A DNA stretch of 41,024 bases, taken from the NCBI RefSeq assembly GCF_014066305.1, contig NW_023501178.1:1-41024 (forward strand), in the 5' to 3' direction. The notes beneath the pieces are model-generated. The model was not told where the DNA came from. It ran no database searches and saw only the letters and a list, made by a program, of their open reading frames with translations. Positions 31,271 to 41,024 of this stretch are shown here, in pieces (the stretch's first letter is position 1; the number at the start of each line of letters is the position of its first letter). This DNA comes from Letharia columbiana. Taxonomy: Eukaryota > Ascomycota > Lecanoromycetes > Lecanorales > Parmeliaceae. Both the position numbers and the translations under genes were made by a program.

Positions 31271-32515
31271 TCACGCACACAAGCCGAGAGCATACCGATA
31301 CAACGCTCGTATCTCTTCTTCTATCAAGTCTATTTGCCAATCCACTGAGCCTTCCACCACCCACCCTGTCATTGCCGCTGCTTCTCGAGCTCCAACCAAA
31401 GTCGAAAAGGGTAGGGAATCGACGCCAACATCCTCCTCAACCTCTTTCTGACAAGTCCACTTGTAGATGTAATCGTCCTGTAGCTGAGGCGAGACGAAGT
31501 AGTAGTAGGAGGCGATATTGGAAGTCCTTGAACATTCACTGCCAACATGGCCTTGAATCAACGAAGGAAGGGTCAGATACGGCCACTGCAATGTGCTAGG
31601 ATTGACGTTGAGAAGGAGCTGGCCCCGCCAACACTGGTCGGACCAACATCTGCCGGACCAACATTTGCCGGACCAATACTTGTTGTCAGCAATGCTAAGC
31701 CTCAGATTAGGTAGATCTTCATGCGGACGAGAAGCAAGGACGAGAATGCTGAGGTTGTCCAAGCGCGGTCGCAGTTGACGAAGCACATTCGCTGTGGCAC
31801 TATCGGCTGGGAAGTCCTGGATGCGCCCATTACCGGTCAACAGGTGGATAATGAGGGTGCGAAGCCGCGGGCAATGCCGCGCAAATGCCGTGATTTGTTT
31901 GGAAAGCACCGCGTCGGTATTTCCAGGGTTAATTACCTCCAAATCCATGCTCAGATTCACCATGAGATGTAAGTTGTCGCTGAAAGGAGGCATGGCCCCC
32001 TCCCGTACAGGCGTGTCGCTGTCCGCCGGAAACTCAGGATTGGAAATTTTGATCTTAGAGAGCCCTCCAGTAGTCGATGAACAATGGAAGGTCTGGCTGG
32101 CATAGAAGATAGGAAGTGCTTCCTGGTAAATTTTTTGGCAGGTGAACAATATGCTGCTGTCGAACGTGTGTGTAAGCCTCTTGATCACCTTGTCGTCATC
32201 GATACCGGCTCGGCGGCGGAGAAGGTACGTGGCTGGAGTTTGGAAAAGGTGTTTGTAGACTATGAGACGGAGCTCGGGCGCGATGGTCGTAAAAGTAGAC
32301 CCTTGTGGTTTGAGAAGGGAGGTGCGAGTAAAAAGGTCTTTGCCTGGAGAAGATGAAGCAATGAATTGCTCTTGGATTGATATGGAATTGGTCACTGGTT
32401 GCTCTTGATTCGAATTGGACGAGTCATGGGTTTGCTCTCTCACTTGAAATTGTTTTCCCGCACAATGCTCTTCGGTTGGCTGGGATGAGCCTGCCGACTG
32501 ACTTATAGAAGCCAT
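31271..32515 (-). CDS. 2EXR/DUF-type fungal protein with a short Trp-Cys repeat
   Basis: A single-exon minus-strand frame of 414 codons from the ATG at 32515 (an in-frame TTG two codons earlier is ignored). Residues 78-95 read TIAPELRLIVYKHLFQTP, the F-x-x-L-P-x-E-L-R-x-x-I-Y type motif of 2EXR domains, followed by an ILFTCQKIYQEALPIFYA segment that is usual for this fungal family. The function of 2EXR proteins is unknown; some resemble F-box proteins. About residues 278-298 hold four five-residue units (YWSGK, CWSGR, CWSDQ, CWRGQ), encoded by a 15-bp DNA repeat at 31624-31683. A plus-strand frame covering the same region is the antisense shadow. Confidence 0.75.
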   Translation of the reverse strand: MASISQSAGSSQPTEEHCAGKQFQVREQTHDSSNSNQEQPVTNSISIQEQFIASSSPGKDLFTRTSLLKPQGSTFTTIAPELRLIVYKHLFQTPATYLLRRRAGIDDDKVIKRLTHTFDSSILFTCQKIYQEALPIFYASQTFHCSSTTGGLSKIKISNPEFPADSDTPVREGAMPPFSDNLHLMVNLSMDLEVINPGNTDAVLSKQITAFARHCPRLRTLIIHLLTGNGRIQDFPADSATANVLRQLRPRLDNLSILVLASRPHEDLPNLRLSIADNKYWSGKCWSGRCWSDQCWRGQLLLNVNPSTLQWPYLTLPSLIQGHVGSECSRTSNIASYYYFVSPQLQDDYIYKWTCQKEVEEDVGVDSLPFSTLVGAREAAAMTGWVVEGSVDWQIDLIEEEIRALYRYALGLCA

Positions 32516-33449
32516 GATCAAGGTAATGAGGTCGGGGAGATTAGAGGCAAGGTAGGGTATAGGACATTATCAATAGGCTTGATCGGTCCTAGACGTGGTT
32601 GAATGAATGAAATGGAGGTGGTTGATTTGTGTAGTTATCCAAATTGCTAAACGCTTGAAATAGTCGCGAGTGACGCCGATTTGACGCTATGTCTAATCGG
32701 GCCTGTGTTGGCTATGTCTTAACAATCCCCTTTCAACTCTGCGGATAGTACTATCGATTAGGCCCTAGCAGAACGAAAGGGGCACAGGTGAACTTTCGGT
32801 ATGCAAAGCCTTCCCCCTATTCTATAACACTGCCTCAAGCTAATCAGAGATACTAGCGATGAAGAGTAGTGGACTTGGTGAGGGGAGAGAGCACGCTTTG
32901 CACGGCCTTATCACCGAAGTGGACATTTTTGTAATACAAATGCAGTGGTTGACACAATAACAGAGCTGACGGGAGACCCATTATAAGTGTCACTAGTTGC
33001 TGTCGGGGAAAGCCTGGCCATCCGTGTGACGGATTGTGCTTTCTTGCATCACATATGAGTGTTCTATACACTTTTTCGAAACGCTATTTGGTTGACTAGC
33101 CGATCTTCATGCAATTTTTGTTTAATCAGCTCGCAATCTGAGCGTGCTCCATGTAAACAGGCTGGTGAAACACAGATGCATTCCTGAGACGTACATCGAG
33201 AACATGGTGACGATGGCAAATTCAATATCTCTCGCGTGTATCTGTGGTGGGCGGCTCGAACGCATATTAGAGTCCAGCTAGCATCAGATCCCTATAAATC
33301 CGAGCCCTCCCGCAGGACCGGTTTTATCAACTCTCTCCCCCCAATACGAACGTGCGGTCCAATGCAAAAAGACAAGATGATTGCCAGTCGCTGTGGTACA
33401 AGATCACTAAGGTCCTTGGAAGGTGTTTAATGCGTACCACTTGTAGCAA
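32516..33449. other. Intergenic region, nothing recognised
   Basis: It should include the 2EXR promoter on its left. Short frames (64-72 codons) lack recognisable domains. An 8-bp CCCCTTTC/GAAAGGGG inverted pair lies at about 32728 and 32775. No RNA gene seen. Confidence 0.35.
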
Positions 33450-34020
33450 TTAAAGCGACCCAAAGTGAATCAGATGATCCATATCCTTACTGGTCAGCAT
33501 TTTATGGGGTTTCTTACCATCCGATCGACCCACGAGCCAATAAATACAAGCAAGATTAGTGAACGGCAAGGAGCTCGGGGCTTGGGCCTGGCCTGAGAAT
33601 TCAAGTCGCTGAACCTCCTTCAGTACTGTGCAACATAAATTTGCACCTGACAGCTTCTTCACACGGTCCGGTCGTTGTATAACCCAAAGCCAAGTCGAAG
33701 TACGAGATTGTCAACCGTGGGTCAGCATCGGGCTCTTTCTCAGCGATGTCATGCCTTACCATTATATTGTATGTTTGTAGACTAGATACAGTTGTCTTGC
33801 TATCATTGATCTCCGCGGCCGAGCATTCAAGATCTCGGTAGGTCTCAGCTAACAAGAACTCAATCCGAGACACTGAGGCTGAATTATCGCCAGTACCACC
33901 AGCGTCTATAGTACTCACTTTCCCTGCCTTCATGTTACATACTCTTCATATGTTTCCACCAAGTCTTCGTCTGATGCAGCTCCAAACCTAAAGGGTCCTT
34001 CTCTGATCAAATGTATATTA
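33450..34020 (-). pseudogene. TPR-repeat protein relic
   Basis: The minus strand carries GPFRFGAASDEDLVETYEEY near 34000-33930 (then a stop). A long frame at 33933-33601 follows, with IEFLLAETYRDLECSAAEIN and DPRLTISYFDLALGYTTTGP then CEEAV. Then, after a one-base shift, comes VLKEVQRLEFSGQAQAPSSL and PFTNLACIYWLVGRSDGKK. Spacing and the repeated A/L-x-x-Y...G-x-x-x-x-A pattern match tetratricopeptide repeats as found at the C-terminus of many fungal NLR or TPR proteins. The frameshift near 33625 and the earlier stop make this a pseudogene or fragment. Splicing alone does not reconcile the frames. The start and the N-terminal partner domain are missing. Confidence 0.5.
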
Positions 34021-34294
34021 TCCTTGAACACCTGTGTCATCCTAAAAGCCGTATTCGCCCTCCAGGCTCTCCCATCCCAGCACGATCATATGCGCCTTCC
34101 CTTTCGGTTTCCCTCATATGCCCCATCCTCAATGATTCACCCTTCTAATACCCCTTAAACTTCTTCAGTCTCTCTGAAATCTCTTCAATACTCTGACTGT
34201 CTTTACGTCGAAACCCCTGTTCTCTTTTCCATCATACCTGATAGAACATTAACTTGCAGCGATGGTGAACCCATATGCTCTGTTTCATCAAGGA
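34021..34294. other. Intergenic stretch between the TPR relic and the duplicated segment
   Basis: Pyrimidine-rich, no open frame of note on either strand. Confidence 0.3.
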
Positions 34295-34691
34295 GCTGTT
34301 GCCTTCAAAATGTAGTCTATGCCAGGGAAAAGGCCCATACATGGCTACCAACTATTTTGCCACACCTTCGAACAATGACCACTGAAGGCTCAATTGCCAC
34401 CTGTGGATCCCACAATTCGGGCATCGGCTCTTCGGTTCATGGCATCTCTGACTTGACAACCTAGGGAAAGGTGAGACTTCGGGGCCGAGCTCCCGAAGTG
34501 GTTGCTCATATTCGTGCTACTTGGGTTAATAATGCCATAAATCACGCTGACGAATCCATATTCTCAAATCTATCAAAGTGCTATTGACTTCAAAATGTAA
34601 ATTGCGGCAGGGAAAAGGCCCATGCATCTCTATCAAATATACTGCCACACCTTTGAATAACTACCACTAAAGGCCTGTCACCTTTGGATCC
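34295..34691 (-). repeat. Direct duplicate segments with conserved minus-strand peptide
   Basis: 34295-34410 and 34580-34691 are about 75-80% identical direct copies, about 285 bp apart. Both run from GCTRTTG to GGATCC. Read on the minus strand, copy 1 gives SVVIVRRCGKIVGSHVWAFS and copy 2, in a different frame relative to its start, gives VVVIQRCGSIFDRDAWAFSL. The peptides share a V-V-I-x-R-C-G-x-I...W-A-F-S-L core, so both are remnants of one coding repeat. The protein family is not recognised. Confidence 0.55.
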
Positions 34692-35425
34692 GGTAAACAC
34701 CTGTGAATAGTTCTCTCAGGCACCTCTAGAACAAATTCGTTCTCAGTACTTCTCGTCCATTGTCGTCTCTCGGGCTTCCCCCTTCCATTATCGTGTACTA
34801 CTGGTGAGGATCTCGTCGTTCTTCTCGAGGCAAATGTTCACGTGCTGTGCACCTGCTACTTCCCATACTTAGAACCCTATATTAAGAGCACCTGCACTGC
34901 TTTCGCAGGGTTTCTCTTTCGCCTTTATTCTTCATCCAAAGCAACGCCTTTCTTCATAATTTACTCACTCCATTATTCCTGAACCGTATCGTGCCCCTCG
35001 AGAGTCTCCGAGCCAAAGACATGGACACCAAGGTTGAAAGTACATCCGCCGAACCCTCGCAACCGGTGCCGCGTCCCACGAGACCGGCTCCGAAGCCGCC
35101 GGGGACTCCCAAACTCTAGGCGTTTCAGCTCGGGCTGGGCAGCGTATCTTGGGGGGTTTCCTGGGCGAAGGATGGTGATTGAAGGGTATTGAACCTTGAT
35201 CGATTTGCAGATGAAGGTGGTTGAATGCCTCTCAGTGGGTTTGGATGAGAAGCATGCTGTGAATAAGGAAGAGACATGGCAGTGCAGTCTAATTGACCAG
35301 AGCATAACCTCTACGCGGGTCGAAAGCGACCCAATGCATTAAAACGGCCAGCTCCTCACGAACCACTTGAGTAGTCCCCGCGTTGATGTGATGAGACGAT
35401 ATTTATAGGGAACCTACTTGCAACA
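34692..35425. other. Intergenic region with a possible short plus-strand gene
   Basis: A TATA-like CTATATTAAG at about 34880 and a pyrimidine-rich leader precede an ATG at 35019. That frame has only 32 codons and is Pro-rich (SQPVPRPTRPAPKPPGTP). The antisense frame at 34973-35305 is mostly Arg/Pro-rich and is taken as its shadow. I do not call either a gene. Confidence 0.3.
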
Positions 35426-35962
35426 TCAATCCTCCAGTTCCTTCCCCTCACTCTCGTCGTCATCATGCCCTACCAATGTCCCCTCCGTACCCGTCCGTAT
35501 GCCCGTTTCAATCTTCACAAACCCCTGCTTCATCGTTTCATCCTCTCGAGCTTGCTCATCCGTCCCCACAGCTACCCTTTCGCTTCCGAATACCTCGGAA
35601 AGATCTGCCATGGCGAGCTCATCTGCTACAGCAACCGGGCGGCCTCTAACGTGAGTGCATCGGCCTTGCTCTTCATCTAGTATGTGTCAGCAGGCTCATC
35701 AATGAAGGAACGGACGGAAGGAAGGAAGGACGGAGCCCGACGTGCCCTCTTCATGCCTCAGCCTCCTCACTCTGCCTTGCCAAAGCGCAGTGATGCCGAT
35801 GAAGAACATGACTACCCCGAAAAGGATCGTGCCGATGGAGTCAGGCCCCCATTGATTCTGATTGCAGCCACCGAACTGGAAGGCTGTGGGCTGCGGCAGG
35901 TGTGAGGGTTTCAAACTTGGGGTCACTGTGGACGAGGCGTTCAGGACCGGATGAGAGGCCAT
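35426..35962 (-). CDS. Small single-pass membrane protein with acidic tail (exon junction unresolved)
   Basis: The exon from the ATG at 35962 reads MASHPVLNASSTVTPSLKPS. It continues with QNQWGPDSIGTILFGVVMFF then IGITALWQGR, one clear transmembrane helix followed by a basic RVRRLRHEE. A second exon ends at 35426 and reads RPVAVADELAMADLSEVFGS, later TLVGHDDDESEGKELED, an acidic cytosolic tail. Both look coding, but the junction is not certain. Workable choices are donor gtgagg (after QGR) with an acceptor after ...gatgaagag, or donor gtcggg with acceptor cgttag. The plus-strand frames here are Ser/Pro-rich shadows. Similar small one-helix proteins are common in Pezizomycotina, with no known function. 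The frame may extend upstream of 35962. Confidence 0.5.
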
Positions 35963-36819
35963 CGTGGCTTTCTTCGGAGTGTCAAGGAGGCCTCTGTCAG
36001 CGGTTTGCGGGAGGGTTTGTGTGTAGGTAGGGGAGCGGTAGGAGTGGGAGAGCAGCTAGGAGGATTCGCAGAAGACTGGGGTTCAGGAGGCAAGGCTACC
36101 TTCTTGTATTCTAAGTGGGCGCATAGGGACCAGCTGGTGGCAGATACACGCCAGCGTCGCGTACGCTCAGAGACCGAATTTCTGAGTGCAAGTCGCGAGC
36201 GAAGTCGCGTTGGCAAGCTACGGATGAGATATGTCGAAGGCTCTGTCGCTTGTCACGCTTACCGGGCTCGCGTCGCCTGACAATGACAATGACAGAGAGC
36301 GCGTAATTGCAAAAGAATAGGACACGTTCGGAGCGTATTCGATGTACGTCAAATGCAACGCAGTACCTCTCGAATTTGCATATCATCGTTACTCGTAAGC
36401 TGTCGTAAGGGCAGCGCTCAAAGGTATCCTGTCCGTTTCTATCACTTCGGTCAAACCCATCGGGCGAGCAAAATTATAAATCGGAACCTTAGAGCCAAAT
36501 ATTCCCACCCGTAATCCACATCTCGTTCGCGTTATTCGCGCCTGGGCCAAAATGATTTAGTGAAGTCCAGAGAAGTTTGTGAAAATACAAAATACGAGGT
36601 TAAGATGGAATTTGAGACAATAGAAAACATCGATCTGTCTTAGGCCATTTTGTTGGTATACATGCCACACATAGTGTAAAGGCGCATTCACGCGAAGCTG
36701 CAGACTTAGCAAAATCAGGTACAAACGTACAATGTAACATCATGCCGGGCAAAACGGTTAATACAATACATGACATTACAGGCTCAACGAAACAGCATGG
36801 GGGCAAATGAAGACGCTCC
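35963..36819. other. Intergenic region between the membrane protein and the NLR 3' end
   Basis: Minus-strand frames at 35941-36216 and 36111-36386 are Pro- or Arg-rich and unconvincing, although the first could be an upstream exon of the membrane protein. 36300-36819 has nothing recognisable and should carry the NLR 3' UTR. Confidence 0.35.
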
Positions 36820-39800
36820 TCACCTCGCACCGAATGGGCCTTTCGGTCTCTCCGCTAGCTTGCCCAAGCGTTGCGCGAATTGAGTATGCGTTCCAAGCTT
36901 TGAGAATTTCGTGTGAAGCTTCGCCTTTTGTATAGCATCGCGCACGACTGTATTGGTCGTCTTAGTTGGAAGACACAGCACTGGCCAGGGGAATTGTTTT
37001 GCGGAGATCTCTGCGATGAAACAGTACCATGCCACAAAGTCTGCAACGTCATCATGACCTTTCTTATATACGTGTTGCAGTGTCGGTGCCAGTCCATCGG
37101 TTTGTTCATGCATGTTGGCCCCTGCCGCAAGTAGAAGCTTGACAGTTTCGAGATGTCCATTCTCTAGTGCTGCTTGCAGTGCAATACATCGAGTACTCCC
37201 CTCGCTCTTAAAGTCTGCTCCTCTTTCAAGAAGAAATCGAACAATATCACTGTAGCCGTTAGAGGCTGCAAGATCAAGTGCTGTGATCCCCTCAGAAGTA
37301 CGCAAATTGATGTCCGAGTATCTGGTCGAGCAAGACCATAAGCGTCCTATGTGCGCCTCTACTGAGTCCCGCGTGTCGATATCCCAAACCATGCTATCTG
37401 TTTTCCCCTCGTTCATTGCTAAGTCTTTCGTCCAAGACTGATAGTATGGTTGTTGCACAATCGAGTCATATAGCTCCAACTCCCTCATGGAAGGATCGCG
37501 GCCATCAACCAGGTACTTGACAACATGTATATATCCATGAACTGCTGCTATATGTAGAGGTGTCTCATGGGTTTTTGGTATAATTGCATTCACGTTCGAG
37601 TTGTAGCTCATCAACAATTTCACCAGATCCAATCTGCCAGACTCCGTAGCAACATGTAGCAAAGTTTTTCCCGAGTCGATTTCAACAACGTCTACCTTAG
37701 AGCCGCACTCCAGAAGTGATTGGACCGCGTCTGTAAGTCCCCGAGCTACAGCGAGGTGAATCATTTCTACTGAATTATAGCTCGCTCTAGATGCAGAATG
37801 CGCGACCCCTCGCAAAATGATGTTTGCAGCCTCCGAGTGTCCACCTCCTACTGCAATAGCGAGCGGCGTTTCACAAAGAACGCAAGAACCACCCTTTGGG
37901 TCCATACCCATCTCCAGGCACAGTTGAGTTAGAGACATCAGACCATACGAAGCGGAAATTCGAAGGGTAGTATGAGCAATCTGGATGGAACGTCCACTGT
38001 TGGGTATTGAGAAAGACTGGCAATCGTAGTCAAGCCTGATAATTAGACAGCGCTGCAGTGTGCCGGCAAGAACCCTGCTGTAAGTCTCGGACAGACGATA
38101 ATGGACAGACCAATTGGCAGCTGCATATCTAGTCAAGGTCGAGGTCATCCCTCCACACAGCTGCTGTGCGGTTTTTATGTTGGTCAAAGCTGAAGATGAT
38201 TCCGCCCTTAAGAGTGAGCTCAGCAGTACCAAACAAGCCCGCGCAAGACGTTCGTGGGCTGCGAGTACCAGATGACGAGGATGGTTCGGCGACTCATCTG
38301 CAAAAAGAAGGTAGTCTCGCAAAGTTGGGTGTCTCAGTCTAACAATGCGTTCCTCGGTAATGGTCACAAGCCATCCGCAAATGCGGTAGATTTCAGCTTG
38401 TGAATTGGGTAGGCTTAGCTCGTCGCCAGTTGATGGCGGCTGCTCAGGAAGTTGAGATTGTCCAGCTTTGATCGCCAAAGCCTCTAGAAGTTCCGGAAGG
38501 TACAGAGGCCGACTAGCAACTGTTAGCCAGGAGAAAATTTTCTGGGCCGTCTCAACATCCTGCAATGGGATTTGTTGCAGCGCCCTTTGGTAGAATGCAT
38601 CAATGCTAGCTGGTAATGAGTTGACCAATTGTGGCAGATTTAGGTGAGATTCCATCCGTTGGATTTGCTCAATGGCCAATGCCAGCCACAAAAAAGTTCC
38701 ATTGGCGCGCGAGCACAGCTGCTTCGCGAGAGCCAAGGTATGCACGGTTTTTTTCGTGGAAGTCCTGAAGATATTCGCCAATCGAATTCTGGCAAAACTC
38801 AACATGTCCTGCTGAAGTCCTGGCTCAGCGCTCAAGTCAATCTGGATAATATCCTCAGGGCCGATCCTAGCCTCGCACCTAGACCGACTTGATATAAGAC
38901 ATCTGAAAATGTGTGATTTCTCCCTTGACCTGTTGGCTCGGAGGATCTCGTGCATGATGACTTTTTCGATCGATTCATCATCGTCGAGACCATCAAGTAT
39001 CAAGAACACTTGTACATGAGTGTTTACACTTACTATAAGTCCCCTAAGTTTGCGCTGAAATTGTTCCAGCGACATTGGATCCGTAAGCTTCTCGCTTTCT
39101 CTGATGACCGATTGCAGCAGGCGTTCTAGCACGATGGATCGCATACATCCTCTTAGTTGATAAGCGAATGCCTTCAATATGTATCGCGCCGAGCTGACTT
39201 GGCCTTGGCGTGAGTCAAAGAAGCAGAAAGCCACTGCGCATCTCTGCTCCTGTCGTTGCTGTAGGTTTTCAATTATTGCCGAGCAAAGCATGGATTTGCC
39301 TGCCCCAGGCCGACCTTTGAGCCACAGCAGAGGGTTCTCGGCTTCATTCGCCCATTTTCGGTATGCTTGAAGATTGAACAACCACTCGCAGCTGGTCGCG
39401 GATCGTTGCCTTAACCACATCTGCAGAAGTGACTGTTCGGTCTGGAGGAACCTGCGATGATCGTCTTGACTTCTCGCTGCTTCTATAAACATTTAGCCTT
39501 TGCTTACCCGCATTTTGAGATGTCCGTACCTTCGCTCAAACGATATATCGAGCGCTCGACATTGGCTCTTATAACATCTTGCGGTAGCGTCTTGGGAATG
39601 AAGTAATGTTTTTCGGCACTCTCTGAAAGCCAAGATTGAGGGACCATAGACCACAAGCAATGGTGATGGAGTACCTGACATGACCGTAAGCTTGAACGGA
39701 AAGCAAACCGAGGCTCGCAAAGATATCACTACAATATCAGCAGAGCAAATACGAACCTTGGCTCCGGGACATGGAGTTGATGTCTCCTGACAAAAAAAAA

Positions 39801-40583
39801 CCCGTATGTATGGCCGATCAGGCCTACAGCTTTCTCGGGCGAATCGGGCTGATTGCCCATCGACGTCTGCGATCTGTCGCATTTGAGGTGTCGAGTGCGT
39901 GCGGTTCGAGCCATCTAATGTCTCTAGCAGGCTTGCAATCGAGCTTTGTACAGGGCTGGCGTGAGGAAAGCCGAGGAAAATCTATGGCAGTCTTAGCTCC
40001 ATTTTTTGGCTTCCTGTGTTCGGCATGTTTGGGGTCAGACTATTCCGTATGTTTCCCTAGATAACGCATGCAATTCTTCCTCTGACTCACTCAAAAGCAA
40101 AGCCTGTAAGGAAGTCAATGATGCTCAGCTTCAGGAGAACTCTGCGTCATACTTCCTCTACCACAAGACCGCCGAGACCCTGGCAGACAAAGAGCAGGGG
40201 TCGAGGGAGACCATCGCCTTCGTCTATAGCGTTCTCAGATGAATCTATCAACGGCTTGACGAGCGAATGTGTTTCGAGCTTTGCCCACTCGGACAACAAA
40301 CCATGCGCTGCATGGTTTACAACTTCGACTGGAGAGTCCCGAGAGCTTTGATCATGATATCTGTAGTATAGAGATCGCGTCTTTATGGAATGTCTTGGGA
40401 AAGCCTCCTTGAACCATTCTGAATGGCCAAAAGATTCTTCCCAATCTTGGAGATTCTGCTCTATCGGATTCTCAACAAAAATGATGCTATTTGAATGGTG
40501 AGTATGACAAAGGTTGAGACGGAGATAACAACATACTCGACAACAACATCTTCATTGCTCTGCATTTCCACAAACTCAGCCAT
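36820..40583 (-). CDS. NLR-like STAND protein: hydrolase-like domain, NACHT, ankyrin repeats
   Basis: Six minus-strand exons (40583-40537, 40486-40153, 40103-40041, 39981-39753, 39674-39508, 39441-36820) give 1153 residues. Introns are 50, 49, 59, 78 and 66 nt, with donors gtatgt, gtatga, gtctga, gtattt and gtaagc. The first two are strong; the last junction has an alternative (donor gtacgg at 39529, acceptor at 39452). The N-terminal part reads as a fungal NLR serine-hydrolase-like domain: VVVDIIFVENPIEQ, TRSLYYRYHDQ, SPVEVVNHAAHGLLSEWAK, LLFVCQGLGGLVVEEALLL and TYGIIFLGFPHASP. The family's GHSLGG nucleophile block is CQGLGG, so Ser is lost. NACHT follows: Walker A GRPGAGKS, Walker B VFLILDGLDD, sensor ISSRSR, and a winged-helix FSWLTVASRPLYLPELLEAL. 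At least six ankyrin repeats follow (e.g. GKTLLHVATESGRLDLVKLL, GITALDLAASNGYSDIVRFL). Such proteins act as signal-responsive switches in non-self recognition. A shorter reading from the ATG at 39492 (890 residues) would omit the hydrolase domain. Confidence 0.85.
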
Positions 40584-41024
40584 AAGGACGACTGCCACAA
40601 GGCTGTAGAAAAACTGGACGGAGGCCGAGACATATATTCACAGTGGTGTAAGGATCACACACTGCTCGGCAAGGGATTGGATAGTGATGAAAGTACCTTA
40701 GTCTTGAATCGAGTTCTTAGCTACGGTAAGCGCCCCATAAAAGACGTACGCAGAACCGGCACCTTCTGCAGCCTTGCACTGATGGGTGTAGCCTTGCGCA
40801 CGATGTAAGCCTGTACACACCAACGCCCCGTTTTGCCTGCGCAAAAATACGTCATGCTCTGTGTCCCAGTGGTCAATCTGAGGCGCAATAAGCAAGCGAG
40901 GAAGCGAAAATACGCGACCATGCAGGAGATCGGTAGGAGATAGGCGATGCACATGCGAAGCGAAAGGAGCAGCGGGCTTTTATCGCAACGTCTAACTAAG
41001 ATGAGAGAAAGTGCTTGAGATCGA
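40584..41024. other. Upstream region of the NLR gene; possible minus-strand coding remnant
   Basis: A minus-strand frame open from about 40980 to the stop at 40698 reads like protein (PRLLIAPQIDHWDTEHDVFL, later GSAYVFYGALTVAKNSIQD) but begins only with GTG and could be the 3' exon of a gene lying beyond the window. An overlapping ATG frame (40721-40954) in another phase is less protein-like. A plus-strand frame at about 40516-40800 competes with the NLR exon 1 region and is rejected. Confidence 0.3.

Noticed and set aside
31165..31599. 144-codon plus-strand frame
   Set aside because: Antisense to the 2EXR gene; low complexity, no motif.
39493..39681. Separate small gene (MSGTPSPLL...) just upstream of the NACHT ATG
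   Set aside because: Reads instead as NLR exon 5: it follows the hydrolase-like exons in order and joins the NACHT frame by a normal-size intron.
40516..40800. Plus-strand frame of about 90 codons (DNNIFIALHFHKLSHKDDCH...)
   Set aside because: It competes with NLR exon 1 and its upstream region, starts without ATG after a TGA, and shows no family resemblance, while the minus strand gives a consistent NLR N-terminus.

Overview
The window looks like genomic DNA of a filamentous ascomycete, most likely Pezizomycotina and perhaps a Dothideomycete (the class is inference). Pointers are short introns of 49-103 nt with GTATGT/GTAAGN-type donors and CTRAY branch points, a mitochondrial bL12 gene with one intron, F-box and 2EXR proteins, a NACHT-ankyrin NLR, and an AT-rich island almost lacking CA and TG dinucleotides, which is the mark of repeat-induced point mutation (RIP).

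Layout. 1-5.3 kb is a gene-rich left arm: the 5' part of a neurochondrin-family gene (-), a divergent mitochondrial ribosomal protein bL12m gene (+), a Ty1/copia integrase relic (-) and a 14-TM-type MFS transporter (-) with a 25-nt exon. 5.3-8.3 kb holds a tandem duplication and a broken gene (-). 8.45-20.57 kb is the RIP island. It is bounded by inverted repeats flanked by TA and contains two direct ~2.1-kb copies and six 92-bp tandem units. 20.6-26.2 kb is repeat-rich: a CA microsatellite, a TA-flanked MITE, an inverted pair of repeat fragments, a decayed gene with an N-terminal signal anchor, a Cys-rich relic, a five-finger C2H2 gene (+) and a TAA-flanked Harbinger-type MITE. 26.5-32.5 kb carries a protein kinase (+), an F-box protein (-) and a 2EXR-type protein (-). 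33.4-34.7 kb contains a TPR relic and a coding-like duplicated segment. 35.4-36.0 kb has a small single-pass membrane protein (-). 36.8-40.6 kb is a six-exon NLR gene (-): a serine-hydrolase-like domain with an apparently lost catalytic serine, then NACHT, then ankyrin repeats.

I see no operon or obvious biosynthetic cluster. The conserved genes (neurochondrin, bL12m, kinase, zinc finger) are interleaved with accessory material (NLR, F-box, 2EXR, transposon relics, pseudogenes), as expected beside a RIP-inactivated transposon island. The broken genes cluster next to the repeats. The least familiar item is the 12.1-kb element-like island. The most substantial gene is the NLR, whose five upstream exons only appear after reading the minus strand across frames.
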